This document shows, in pieces, positions 33,900 to 45,340 of a stretch of DNA of 64,000 bases; the stretch's first letter is position 1; each line of letters starts with the position of its first letter. The notes below the pieces were generated by a model. That model had not been told where the DNA came from and searched no databases. It saw nothing but the letters and a program-made list of their open reading frames with translations. Where the stretch lies: positions 255,440,728 to 255,504,727 of the forward strand of contig JAVHZZ010000004.1 of assembly GCA_036250195.1 (NCBI GenBank), read 5' to 3'. This DNA comes from Mixophyes australis (taxonomy: Eukaryota; Chordata; Amphibia; Anura; Limnodynastidae). Made by a program: the position numbers and the translations under genes.

Positions 33900-36800
33900 A
33901 TGGAGAACAAAAATTTGGAGGATAAAGTAGGGAAAGATCAAGAACCACTTCCTCCTAATGCTGAAGCTGCTGCCACTAGTCATGACATAGACGATGAAAT
34001 GCCATCAACGTCGTCTGCCAAGGCCGATGCCCAATGTCATAGTAGAGGGCATGTAAAATCCAAAAAGCCAAAGTTCACTAAAATGATCCAAAAAAATAAA
34101 TTAAAATCATCTGAGAAACGTAAACTTGCCAATATGCCATTTACAACACGGAGTGGCAAGGAACGGCTTAGGCCCTGGCCCGTGTTCATGACTAGTGGTT
34201 CAGCTTCACACAACGATCTAAGCCCTCCTCCTCCCCCCCCCCCCCCTCTGGAAAATGTAAGTGAGTTAAGCTGTCATCAAAAACACAGCAAAGAACTCTG
34301 CCTTCTAAAGAGATGGCATCACAAATCCCCAAGGCGAGTCCAAGGGTGTTGGTGGTTGAGAAGCCTGACCTTCCCATCACTGTACGGGAAGAGGTGGCTC
34401 CTTCCACCATTTGCAGCACGCCCTCTGCATATGCTGGAAGGATCACCCACAGTGCAGTTCCAGATTTTGATATTGAAGGTGTCAATGTTGTACACCAGGA
34501 GGAGGATATTGATGTAGCTGGCGCTGAGGAGGAAGTTGACGAGGAGAATGCTGATGTGGTTTGCTTAAATGAGGCACCAGGGGGGGAAACAGTTGTTGTC
34601 CATGGGATGAAAAAGGCCATCGTCATGCCTGGGCAGAAATCCACCTCTTCGGTCTGGAATTATTTCTATCCCAATCCGGACAACAAATGTATTGCCATAT
34701 GTAGCTTATGTAAAGCTGCAATAAGCAGGGGTAAGGATCCTGGCCACCTAAGGACATCCTCCCTTATACGTCACCTGAAGACCCTTCATAATTTTGTGTT
34801 TAGCTCAGGAACTGTGGCTAGGACCGTCAGCAGTCCAGGGACACCTAAATCCCTTGGTCCTGTTGTATCCACACCAGCAACACCCTCCTCGTCAATTTCC
34901 TCCTCGATCGGGATCGGAGGTAGTCCTGCAGGCCATGTCACCGGCATGAATGAGTCCTCTTCAATCCGGGATTCTTCCGGAGGATCCTGCAGCGCTACAC
35001 CTACTACTGCTGCTGCTGCTGCTGTTGCTGCTGGGAGTCGGTCATCTTCCCAGAGGGGAAGTCGTAAGACCGCTACGTCTTTCACTAAGCAATTGACCGT
35101 ACAACAGTCGTTTGACATGAGGACGAAGTACGACAGCAGTCATCCTATGGCAAAGCGGATAACTGCGGCCTTGACAGCTATGTTGGTGTTAGACGTGCGT
35201 CCGGTGTCCGCCATCAGTGGAGTGGGATTTAGACGGTTGATGGAGGTATTGTGTCCCCGGTACCAAATCCCATCTAGATTCCACTTCTCTAGGCAGGCGA
35301 TACCCGGGATGTACAGAGAAGTACGAAAAAGTGTCCTCAGTGCTCTGAAAAATGCGGTTGTACCCACTGTCCACTTAACCACGGACATGTGGACAAGTGG
35401 TTCAGGGCAAACTAAGGACTATATGACTGTGACAGCCCACTGGGTAGATGCATCGCCTTCCGCAGCAACAGCAGCAGCAGCATCAGTAGCAGCATCTCCG
35501 AAACGCCTGCTCGTTCCAAGGCAGGCAACGTTGTGTATCACCAGTTTCAGTAAGAGGCACAACGCCGACAACCTCTTAGAGAAACTGAGGGAAATCATCT
35601 CGCAGTGGCTTACCCCACTTACACTCTCCTGGGGATTTGTGGTGTCGAACAACGCCAGTAACATTGTGCGGGCATTACATATGGGCAATTTCCAGCACGT
35701 GCCATGTTTTGCCCACACAATAAATTTGGTGGTGCAGCATTATCTTAAAAGTGACAGGGGTGTGCAGGATATGCTTGCGGTGGCCCGCAAAATTGCGGGA
35801 CACTTTCACCATTCTGCCACTGCCTACCGAAGACTGGAGCACCATCAAAAACGCCTGAACCTGCCCTGCCATCACCTCAAACAAGAGGTTGTGATGCGCT
35901 GGAACTCCACCCTCTATATGCTGCAGAGGATGGAGAAGCAGCAAAAGGCCATTCAAGCCTACACAGCCACCTACGACATAGGCAAAGGAGTGGGGATGCG
36001 CCTGAGTCAAGCGCAGTGGAGACTGATTTCCGTGTTGTGCAAGGTTCTCCAGCTGTTTGAACTTGCCACACGAGAAGTCAGTTCCGACACTGCCAGCTTG
36101 AGTCAGGTGATTCCCCTGATCAGGCTGTTGCAGAAGCAGCTGGAGAAAGTGAGGGAGGAGCTGGTAAAGAATTGCGATTCCACAAAGCATGTAGCTCTTG
36201 TGGATGAAGCCCTTTGTACGCTTTGCCAGGATCCGAGGGTGGTCAGTCTTTTAAAGTCAGAGGAATACATTCTGGCCACCGTGCTCGATCCTCAGTTTAA
36301 AGCGTATGTTGTGTCTCTGTTTCCGCCAGACACAAGTCTACAGCGGTGCAAAGACCTGCTGATCAGGAGATTGTCATCTGAAGAGGACCGTCACATGGCA
36401 ACAGCTCCTCCTTCATTTTCTTCCTCACCTGTGGCTGCGAGGAAACAGCTGAGATTTCCTAAACGACCCGCTGGCGGGGATGCAGAGCAGGCAGGAGCGA
36501 ATTTGAACATCTGGTCCGGACTGAAGGACCTGCCAACGATTGCTGACATGTCTACTGTCGCTGCATTGGATGCTGTCACCATTGAAAAAATGGTGGAGGA
36601 TTACTTTGGTGACAGCATCCAAGTAGACATGTCAGACAGTCTTTACTTGTACTGGCAGGAAAAAATGGCAGTTTGGAAGCCCCTGTACAAACTGGCTCTA
36701 TTTTACCTGAGTTGTCCCCCCTCCAGTGTGTACTCCGAAAGATTACAATAATATGAAGACCTACAGGCGCTTATAAATATTCTTTCTAAATAGATAATAA

Positions 36801-37864
36801 AAAAATACTTAAATTTGGTGATGACCACCCTCCGATTCTTATTTCTCACAAGTATTCATGTGATCATGGAACAGAGAAAAAAAAAGGACAATATAGTGTA
36901 ATACAGTCCAATTAATATATATAACAAAAAATAAAATAAAAAATAAAAAATAAATAAATAAATAGTTCAATAGACACAGAAGATCTTCTCTTATATGTAG
37001 ACACCCCCTATGGTGGGGTACTCCAACATGTTGGAGCTTGTTTATTGCTGATTTTAATATCTCTTACACTGAATGGATGTTTATGTTTTGGTGTACTCTG
37101 CATGGGAACCAGTTTGGAAACTTTGTGGAACCTATTACCAACTGCCTGAATATTTCATCTATCTGGTATGAGTAGATATACTTTGTTTTTATACTATATA
37201 TCTCTGTGATTATATGAATAAATTTTTATCCAAACAATATCACACTAGAGAGATTTTATTTTCTTTTTTATGCTGGTGAAACATCTAAAATTCGTGTTAA
37301 TGGAAATATCCCATGGATGGAGACTATATGAAAAGAAAAGACAAGTTATCTTTTGATGAGCCCATATTTCATCTGACTCTTGTGAGTACCCCACCATAGG
37401 GGGTGTCTACATATAAGAGAAGATCTTCTGTGTCTATTGAACTATTTATTTATTTTTTATTTTTTATTATATATATTAATTGGACTGTATTACACTATAT
37501 TGTCCTTTTTTTCTCTGTTCCATGATCACATGAATACTTGTGAGAAATAAGAATCGGAGGGTGGTCATCACCAAATTTAAGTATTATCTTTATTATTTAT
37601 TTAGAAAGAATATTTATAAGCGCCTGTAGGTCTTCATATTATTGTAATCTGTCTATGAATTGTTGGGAAGTTGTGTATATTCCCTTTGAATTCCAGCGGG
37701 CGGCTGTTAAAAGTGAAGCGCTATTTGGATTTCACATTCCGTTTTTACATTGTACTCTGAAAGAGTTTTTAGTGCAGCGGCGAAGGAGGTTGCTTCCGCA
37801 AAATGTGGAGAAGATGATGTTCATTAAAATGAATTATCAATTCTTCAATGAAGACCAGCAATGA
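33900..37864 (+). pseudogene. hAT transposase with BED zinc finger, broken
   Basis: The N-terminal part begins at about 33900 (MENKNLEDKVGKDQE). A frameshift near 34290-34310 moves the frame to the long segment 34313-36742. That segment has a BED finger at about residues 106-157 (SSVWNYFYPNPDNKCIAICS through to a C-x2-C / H-x5-H pattern ending LKTLH) and the catalytic core with LTTDMWTSGS (first acidic residue). Then come CFAHTINLVV, VMRWNSTLYML, ATVLDPQFKA and the start of the dimerisation domain (YLSCPPSSVYSER). Insertion of the inverted-repeat element cuts that domain. Its end resumes at 37755, with RRRRLLPQNVEKMMFIKMN in another frame. The enzyme would cut and paste hAT DNA by binding the terminal repeats; this copy cannot make a whole protein. 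Confidence 0.9.
36743..37750. mobile_element. long inverted-repeat insertion with 14-bp TSD
   Basis: Left arm 36742-37023 is mirrored by right arm 37384-37648 (for example ATTACAATAATATGAAGACC against its complement), around a loop of about 360 bp containing AATAAA. A 102-bp tail (37649-37750) follows the right arm only. The whole is flanked by TGTACTC(C/T)GAAAGA at 36729-36742 and 37751-37764, one mismatch in 14. The long duplication and one-sided tail do not fit a cut-and-paste transposon. A head-to-head truncated retroelement, as Penelope-like elements form, is one explanation. Confidence 0.8.
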
Positions 37865-38499
37865 CCTCCAGAGACTACAGAGGGACCTGTGATTGTGGAG
37901 TCCAGCAGGGACGAATTGATAATGTGTGAGGATGGGGAAGTACACACTGAAGGGGGAGAGGAATCAGAGGATGAGGATGAGGACGACATCTTGCCTCAGT
38001 AGAGCCAGTTTACTTTGTACAGGGAGAGATGAATTGCTTTTTTTGTGTGGGGGCCCAAACGAACCAATCATTTCAGCCACAGTAGTTTGGTAGGCCCTGT
38101 CGCTGAAATGATTGTTTTGTTAAAGTGCGCATGTCCTATTTCCCCAACATAAGGGTGGGTGGGAGGGCCCAAGGACAATTCCATCTTGCACCTCTTTTTT
38201 TGGCAGTATGTGCTCTTTGGGCCCTAGTTTTTCAAACTGCCATCCTGTCTGCCACTGCAGTGCCACTCCTAGATGGGCCATGTGTTTGTGCCGCCCACTT
38301 GTGTCGCTTAGCTTAGTCATCCAGCTACCTCGGTGCAACCTTTTGGCCTAAAAACAATATTGTGAGGTGTGAGGTGTTCAGAATAGACTGGAAATGAGTG
38401 GAAATTAATGTTATTGAGGTTAATAACAAAAATCTGGATTTTAGTGATATACTATTCCCTGGGTCTGCTTTGAGCAAATATATAAAGTATATTACCCAC

Positions 38500-38719
38500 A
38501 GTGCTTATTTATCCCTAATCTCACATTTTTAATGTATAGGAGAGGGGAGAGAGAGAGAGCTAAGTTCTATATCTCTTTCTCGTTATATACCATAAATCAT
38601 GTAAATAGTATGCAAATATTGCATATGCATTTTTTATTATTATAGTTCCCAGATACATAGTGCTTCATGTTTAAATATAACCTCGATGGTATGTCAGTTC
38701 TATTTTTTTCTAGTTCTAT
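38500..38719 (-). repeat. PFN3-neighbourhood duplicate, copy B part 1
   Basis: Parallels 32040-32280 of copy A: GAGCTAAGTTCTATATCTCT against GAGCTACGTTCTATTCTCTC, then CATAAATCATG and GCATTTTTTATTA in the same order. It is cut at 38720 by LTR-like sequence. Confidence 0.55.
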
Positions 38720-40559
38720 TGTAACGCCTGTGGGAAAAAACAACACGCATAGAGATCTTATCTGATCACAATGCAATCACTGAGGGATCTCCTTGCAGGG
38801 ACTCCACAACATCTCACCGTATTCAAGTTCTCTACCTGTCGCCACCAATAAGCAATGCTAGACACACAAGCACAAACAATGACAAACACAGGCACCAGTC
38901 ACCTGAAACATCCGCTTTTCTTGATTGCTGTGCACTCCCTCTCTCTCAGCAGCTGTGGGGGCAATCAGAACAAACCCCTTTCTACACGGCTGACTGGCCC
39001 TAAACCATGTCTAGTGTATTCCACCCACTCTAGCCTAGTTACAACAACAACAACAATGTTCTAACAATTGCACTGGGTCCATGTGTAACACTGCAGTGCA
39101 CTATCCCTTACTAGACCCTATTCCCTGTAATGCACAATGGAGTGGATATGGGAGATCAGCAGTATACAGCAAACAAAAGAATACAAAACACTTAACACAG
39201 TCAATACACAATCACACTATACAATAGTGACCACCCTTGGCCTACCTTTAATGGGGGGCCTGGCCACAGTGTGCAGGAACACATGACACAGAGAGAATTA
39301 CAGGTTCTTAATGTGACACTTCACAAAATGGCCACTGGGGATTTGGACAGGAAAATGGGGATCAAGCTGGTCGGTACTAGACCGGGTGTAGTCTCTAAAA
39401 CTAGGACTGACCTCTTATCTGATGGCAGGCTTAGCGCCTGAATTGTCTCCACATCTCTAGTCCCTGAAATATGGCTACAGGCTATTCCTGAATTAAAGGC
39501 TATTCCTGAATTAAAAGAGCATTCCTGAATTAAAAGAGCATTCTTTCCTAGACTCTGAGCTCTAAGCCTGACTTACTGTGGCCCCAGGCTTTTAAGTCTG
39601 AATTGTACTGTGCACAAAATAATTATGAATTAAAGACCTGAATATACACCTAAAGGAGGGAGTTTGTGTATGGATGGCAGGCAGCCAGAGGCTGTACAGT
39701 ATAGTGGGATTATAGAGAAGATTATCAGTTCCCTGATCTATGCACATACAGGTTAGTGTGGCTGTGCTAACCCACGTAACCACATGAGCAAGCCAGCAGT
39801 TTGGAAAGCACAGCGGGGATCTGGAAGGTTAGCCTACCTCCCGGGAGATCTCCCAATATTCCCGGAGAGTAGGCAACTATGACACAGACAGACAGACAAA
39901 ACACAGACAGAGGAGAGAGATGGCCAATTATCTCAAGGAAACACTGGGAAGAAGAAAAAATAATAACTACATCTATGTGGTGGAGAGCAGCGGCCATTTT
40001 CTTGTAGTACAGATCTTAATCCTGCTAAATACGTCACTGAATTTCATTGCTATATTGTATATGTAGGACGATCTTAGTGGTCATTTAGCTAGGGGAAACA
40101 CTAGAGGAACATATTGTATAATAAATGTATAACAGCACTTGTCCCCATTTTTTATCCAGGAGGTTAACCTTCCTTTATGGGAGATTCCAGAAGAATAGAC
40201 TATTATGTTCTAACCATTCTTTAGATTGTTGCCTGCCCTGATCTTTTTCCTGGACACAAACTATTTCTTGGATTTACATCAGTTCTGATCTCTGAACATT
40301 GTTCCATCTATTCCAGCCCATGTAAGTACCTGTTTCTCTTGTTGTCTAGGGTACTTTAATTTATTGTCTCTCCAATGTCTTGGTGCCAAGATACTTTTCA
40401 GAGTAAGCCTCTACTGCCGCGTGCACAAATTCCGAGGGCAGATGAATACCTATAAACTTATCTAGCTCTATGGAAATTAGGCTGACGTAGGCAAAAAACA
40501 TGACTGGACAATTTATAGAGGTTTATTCTAGGAAATCAATGTATGGTATCAGATGTATG
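38720..40559. mobile_element. LTR-like sequence, poorly bounded
   Basis: Begins TGTAACGCCTGTGGG, similar to other LTR starts here (the complement of GGGGGCGTTACA). It contains a small tandem run of GCTATTCCTGAATTAAA (39480-39540) and, at 39830-39885, a short GC-rich element with CCCGGGAGATCTCCC. The profilin body expected between copy B parts 1 and 2 is not seen; it seems replaced by this material. Confidence 0.35.
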
Positions 40560-40670
40560 TGCTACAGTACTCCATGTGACACAATCAGTGCTGACTCAAG
40601 ACAAAGGATATTCAACACAACCGGTTGATTGTAATCTGAAAGTCTATATCAGCAGCTACTATAACACTAC
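40560..40670 (-). repeat. PFN3-neighbourhood duplicate, copy B part 2
   Basis: AATCAGTGCTG and GATTGTAATCTGAAAGTCTA match the region just upstream of the intact PFN3 start (47640-47695). It is interrupted by the hAT element at 40671 and resumes at 42760. Confidence 0.55.
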
Positions 40671-42759
40671 CAGGGCCGCCGAGAGGGGGGGGGAGCGGGT
40701 ACAGTTTACCCGGGCCCGGCCATGCCAGGGGGCCCGGGCCGGGCCCTCGCTGCTAATAAAATTTATTTATTTTCTTATTTTATTTTTCTCTCTTGCGGTA
40801 TTTTTTTTTTAACTTTTTTTTTTTTTTTTTCGCGGGGGGGCAGGGGGGGGTCTTGGGTTTCTTGGGAGCTGTAAGAAAAAATAAATAATAAAAAAAAAAA
40901 TACTCACGTGATCGCGCGGCGCCGTGTCCCTCCTCTCCTCCATTCACACTGACTGCCGGGCGTGACGTCATCAAGTCACGCCTGTCAGTCAGTGAGGAGC
41001 GCCGCAGCCAGCATGAAGAAAGAAGACAGAAGAGGAGACAGAAGAGCAGAAAAGAAAAGAAAGAAGTTGACAAAAGGTAAGTAAAGAAACGGAGAGGCTA
41101 GGGGAGGAAAACAGGGAGGGACAGTACTATAAAGAAAGGGGACAGAGAAACAGAGGAGGAAAAAAAGGAGAGAGCCACAGGGGAATGAAAAAAAAATTAG
41201 GGAGAGAGGAACAGAGGAGGGAAAAAAAGTGGGAGAGAGGAACAGAGGAGGAAAAAAAAGTGGGAGAGAGGAACAGAGGAGGAAAAAAAGGAGAGAGCCA
41301 CAGAGGAATAAAAAAAAAAGTGGGAGAGAGGAACAGAGGAGGAAAAAAAGGAGAGAGCCACAGGGGAATGAAAAAAAAATTAGGGAGAGAGGAACAGAGG
41401 AGGGAAAAAAAGTGGGAGAGAGGAACAGAGGAGGAAAAAAAAGTGGGAGAGAGGAACAGAGGAGGAAAAAAAGGAGAGAGCCACAGGGGAATAAAAAAAA
41501 ATTGGGGAGAGAGGAACAGAGGAGGGAAAAAAAGTGGGAGAGAGGAACAGAGGAGGAAAAAAAAGTGGGAGAGAGGAACAGAGGAGAAAAAAAAGGAGAG
41601 AGCCACAGAGGAATAAAAAAAAATTGGGGAGAGAGGAACAGAGGAGGGAAAAAAAGTGGGAGAGAGGAACAGAGGAGGAAAAAAAAGTGGGAGAGAGGAA
41701 CAGAGGAGGAAAAAAAGTGGGAGAGAGGAACAGAGGAATAAAAAAAGTGGGAGAGAGGCACAAAGTAAAAAAGAAGGGGGAAAAGCAGCATGGAGGTCGC
41801 AGTGTGAGCATAAGGGGGTACAGTGTAGTTGTGATGAAGGGGCACAGTAATGTGTGTGATGGCACAGGGGGCTTGTTGCAATGTAGTGTGTGTGAGGTAG
41901 GTGGCGGCTAATTAATGGGCGCTATTTTGTTTGTAGGGTGATGGTGAGGCAATTTAATAGTAGGGACTATTAATTTAAGATGGGGTGGTTTGGGGGCTAT
42001 TGAATCTTGGGGTGAGTTTAGGGAGAATGAGGTCTATTTATTAAATGTGACTATGAATTATTTAATGGCAGTGATGGTTGCGGGAAATAGGTATTGCTGG
42101 GGCTGTTTGCAGGAAGTGAAATAGGTTTATTTATTAAATGTGAATACTATTATTTTAATGTTGGGTCTGGAGGAAGGCCTAATTATTAATCGTGAGTGCT
42201 ATTGATTTAAGGCCGGGGCTGGCTGTAATTTTTTAAATGTAGCCATTTTTTTTTCAAAATAGGTCCTTCAACATTCCTGGATCCGGACAAGCCACAACTA
42301 AAGAAACCAGCAGCCACAGGTGGAGAAAGTGAGAAGAACAGGTAGGAGAGAGCAGCACAGTGTGTGAAATGTTGTGATTCTAGTAGGGACAATACCAATT
42401 TTTGGTGAATGTTGTGCCCAATGTAAGGTGTAGGCCAAGACTGAACTGTTTGTGTACACACTGCATTGTTTGTATACTACACTGTGGTGGTAGATGTCCT
42501 GAAAGTCAGGAGTGCTTGAACATATGTGACGCTCCGGCGAATTGAGAGCCTAGTGGTTTTTATGTTAGCCACGCCCCAATGGCACGTTTGCCACGCCCCC
42601 AAATGCATGACCACACCTCCCAAAATTTTTGCACCGCCATTTGGCTAGCCACGCCCCTGAATGTATGACCATACACCTAAATTTTGGGTCTTACTTGAAT
42701 ATGAGGGGGGCCCCATGAATTTGTTGTACCCGGGCCCTGAATTCTTCTTGGCAGCCCTG
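40671..42759. mobile_element. non-autonomous hAT, 2.09 kb
   Basis: Termini CAGGGCCGCCGAGAGG and CTTCTTGGCAGCCCTG, with a perfect 8-bp target duplication AACACTAC (40663-40670 and 42760-42767). The truncated copy at 18598-20546 is the same family in the opposite orientation. It carries a purine-rich minisatellite and no transposase. It splits copy B of the PFN3 duplicate. Confidence 0.92.
41112..41760. repeat. 31-bp purine-rich minisatellite
   Basis: Copies of GTGGGAGAGAGGAACAGAGG plus AGGAAAAAAA, interspersed with a longer variant containing GAGAGCCACAGGGGAATGAA. The strand bias (nearly all purine on the plus strand) creates long repetitive frames on both strands that are not genes. Confidence 0.95.
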
Positions 42760-42767
42760 AACACTAC

Positions 42768-42953
42768 TGAATGTTGTCGATTTATGTGTATAGCTCTGGT
42801 TTATAATCATAATGACACACTGCTGGCTTATATATTATAATGTGAGAGCAGGTTAGTTAGTATATGGAGCCTTGATTTCCGCCCTTAATCTGCACTAGGT
42901 ACTCTTTGACCTCTTCTGCCTGTCCTCTGCTCACTATTTTGAATGTATGTATG
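42768..42953 (-). repeat. PFN3-neighbourhood duplicate, copy B part 3
   Basis: CTGGTTTATAATCATAATGA followed by CAC(A/T)CTGCTGGCTT matches copy A at 32914-32947, and the match continues to GTATGTAT at 42944-42951. Together with parts 1 and 2 it shows that copy B was an extended segment. Confidence 0.6.
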
Positions 42954-44652
42954 TGTGGAGGGACAGGAAATGCCAGAGCCGGTGCCCGTGAAGAGGGCGA
43001 AGATATCCGGCAGCGCTGTGCCCCTGGAGGGGCTGAAGAGGTCCCCGATGGTGCCCAGCAGGAAGAAAGAAGAGAAGAAGAACTTACCCGTCCATCGATC
43101 CAGCGGCGGTGAGTATAACTTCTTTCTTGCAGGTCCTGTGCGCGGGGGAAGGATGAGCCAATCAGGGCTCATCTTTCCCCGCTGGCCAATCAGCGGCCGG
43201 ATGCGCGAGCCAATCGCGGCTCGCGCCCGGCCATTCAAAAGATTGGCGCCGACGCGAGCCAATCAGCGCTCGCGCCGGCTGATGACGTCACGCCGGCGAC
43301 TATATAAGTCGCCGGGTGGCGCCATTTTGGCAGAGGCTCCTGTGGTGCTGTAGCAACCTGCTGGTTGGCTAGCAGCGGTGTGCTCGGGTAAGTAGCGGGC
43401 AAAGTACTGTATACTGTATATTTATTCTGTCTGTGTGGCGAGGGTAGTTTACATTACAGTATTTTGGTGTGCTATATAACTGTGTCCAGGGGCAAGACGT
43501 CAGGCCCCCATTAAAGGTAGGCTCTTGTTCCTGCGGTTTTCCTGTGTTAACCCGTGCTGTGGGGGACAAGCGTAAGTAACAGCATACACATAGTCAGGGG
43601 AGAACACACGTAGTTTCCCTGTCCCTTAGGTCCCCGGGGTCACACTGGTACCCAAGAGGGGGTGGCTGAGTGAGTTGGTGGCAGTGCAGCACACCTTGAG
43701 GCAGTTCCAGGGGCGGCCGTGGTTCTGATCAAGGGTCCTCAAGGCCGGTTCCGTGCAGGTGGACCTGTGGTTCCGGACGTAGGGACACGTGTGAGATACC
43801 CGAGTACAGGCAGTCGGGCGGTTCAGTTCGATCGCTGTTCCGTGCGGCAGTCGGCCCGCGGGTTAGTGTGCTGTTCTACTGAGCCTCAGCCGGGCTTAAA
43901 GAACCCGTACTTAGGGCCTGTGTGTGACTCCATAGCAAGAAGGCAGCTTCTTGGTACGACCTGGGTGAGGGGGTTAGGAACCGCCCTCCGGTTTAGGCTG
44001 TGAACACCGGCTGGTGTTCCCCGTAGCGTGTAAGTGAGTAGTTCCGTTAGTGCACCACACTTAGTTAGTCATAGTGTTTGACTTAGTTGCGTTGCCGACC
44101 ATTAGCACGTTGGTAGGGTCGGGTCGCTTTTGTAGTCAGTCCAGTTTTGTGGGTGCCACCTTAGTCTCACGGAGAGCGTAGAGGGAGGCTGTGTGTTCTT
44201 GTCATCCGCAGGAGTCGGGAAGGTGCAGGAGAACCGGATCGGAAGTGGGAGTGTCCCGGTGAGTATCACGCTCGATTCCCCCTTTCGGTTAGGCCCTCAC
44301 CGGCAGGTGTGTGAGGTACTTGAGGCGGGATTAGTCTTCGGATTAGTCTTGGCCTTCAGTGCCTGTAGTCCCCCGCGTCTTGGCAAGAATAAAGTGAGGA
44401 GGCGGCAAGGAGCTTGGACTGACCGTGTCCTTGTGCTTTGCCGTAGTCTCGGACAGCCCTTACCTGGTAGGCACGGCCGTAATCTCTGCCTCTATCTTAG
44501 AGGGACGTGATTGGAGGTGACTGCGGCTGCGGATCTGCTGGGATTGGATCGCAGCTGGGAAATCGGAAGCGGACTGGAGGTGACCATCGTTTTCAAGGTG
44601 AGTTCTTTTGTGTTGCGTCTGTCCCTGTCTTTTCCCCGCAGGGGGCGTTACA
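42954..44652 (+). mobile_element. solo LTR with CpG-rich promoter, 1.7 kb
   Basis: Begins TGTGGAGGG and ends GGGGGCGTTACA, flanked by a 4-bp direct repeat TATG (42950-42953 and 44653-44656). The first 350 bases look like a U3 promoter: four CCAAT boxes, a CRE-like TGACGTCA and a TATATAA box. The first 130 bases form an open frame rich in charged residues ending at a GTGAGT donor-like site, which may be the end of an element gene overlapping U3. Internal retroelement sequence is absent. Confidence 0.6.
43158..43308 (+). promoter_or_regulatory. LTR promoter: CCAAT boxes, CRE and TATA
   Basis: CCAAT at 43158-43162, 43186-43190, 43210-43214 and 43259-43263; TGACGTCA at 43283-43290; TATATAAG at 43301-43308. 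All are on the plus strand within CpG-rich DNA. The order and spacing fit a polymerase II core promoter of the LTR. Confidence 0.65.
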
Positions 44653-44656
44653 TATG

Positions 44657-45340
44657 AATCACACTATCACAAAGATATGCAAGACAGATGGGTAACTTTT
44701 CAGGGCATCGTGAGACGGATTATAAGTAGCAAATTGCATTACTAGGCCTTGAGGTTATTGATTTTATATATACTAAATGAAAATCCTGTGTTCAGTGTAA
44801 GTATGCATATTCTCAGATGTATCTTAGCACCTGCTACAGGATAGGTGTAAATGTCAGATGATATTAGTGACCAACAAGACATTACCTCTCTGATTTTGAA
44901 TGGATGATTATGATACCATTTATTCACTGTTTAGGAGATATGTGAGAAGCTTGTGTTTGTATATTACCTTTCACGCATCCGTCTCAGTAGCTAGCACAGA
45001 CAAACTGTACACAATGAAGATTTATTTTCTGACAAGTAGAGGATGTTCGCATTTATGTTTGTCATTTACTTATTTTAAAATAATAGATGAAACAAAAAAA
45101 AAACTTGTATGTGCATTCTCATTTGAATTCATTGTTAATGTGCATATAGTAAACATAGTGCAATTGCTCCAAAAAACTACTTCTGCCTGTTTATACAGAA
45201 GGTATTTCCACCCCTATTCACATCATAAGAAATCTCTCTTAAACGTTTGGATTTGAATACAGGCAGAAATACGCAAAAGTTGCCTACTCTTTTAAAACAA
45301 GTAAAATACACATGTTTTGTATTACGGCTTAAATCAGGTC
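44657..45340. other. nothing recognised
   Basis: AT-rich; the open frame at 44900-45256 has no recognisable domain and looks like chance. 45190-45290 loosely resembles 12960-13060, possibly an old repeat. Confidence 0.4.

Larger units (their letters stand above)
33073..38445 (+). mobile_element. large hAT transposon (near full length)
   Basis: Starts TAGGGTTGAGCGGGTTCGGA with a strong inner palindrome (CGGATTTTTGAAATCCG). It continues through a CAGTGGT-type tandem repeat leader (33305-33830), a BED-finger hAT transposase (33900-37864) and a 3' region with TTGTGAGGTGTGAGGTGTTC near 38360. The right terminus is not clear, so the end is approximate. The transposase is broken by a frameshift and by a foreign insertion (36743-37750), so this copy is inactive. 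It lies between duplicate copies A and B of the PFN3 neighbourhood. Confidence 0.8.

Noticed and set aside
33273..33948. Open frames over the CAGTGGT repeat upstream of the hAT transposase
   Set aside because: Repetitive TGL/WTYTAVPLD peptides on the minus strand come from the tandem repeat; no protein family is seen.
34192..36190. Minus-strand open frames of 80-171 codons
   Set aside because: Shadows of the hAT transposase coding strand.
40985..41911. Long frames up to 298 codons on both strands
   Set aside because: Products of the purine-rich 31-bp tandem repeat inside a non-autonomous hAT element, not genes.
44900..45256. 118-codon open frame on the plus strand
   Set aside because: Low-complexity, hydrophobic and AT-driven codons; no domain, splice context or homologue recognised.
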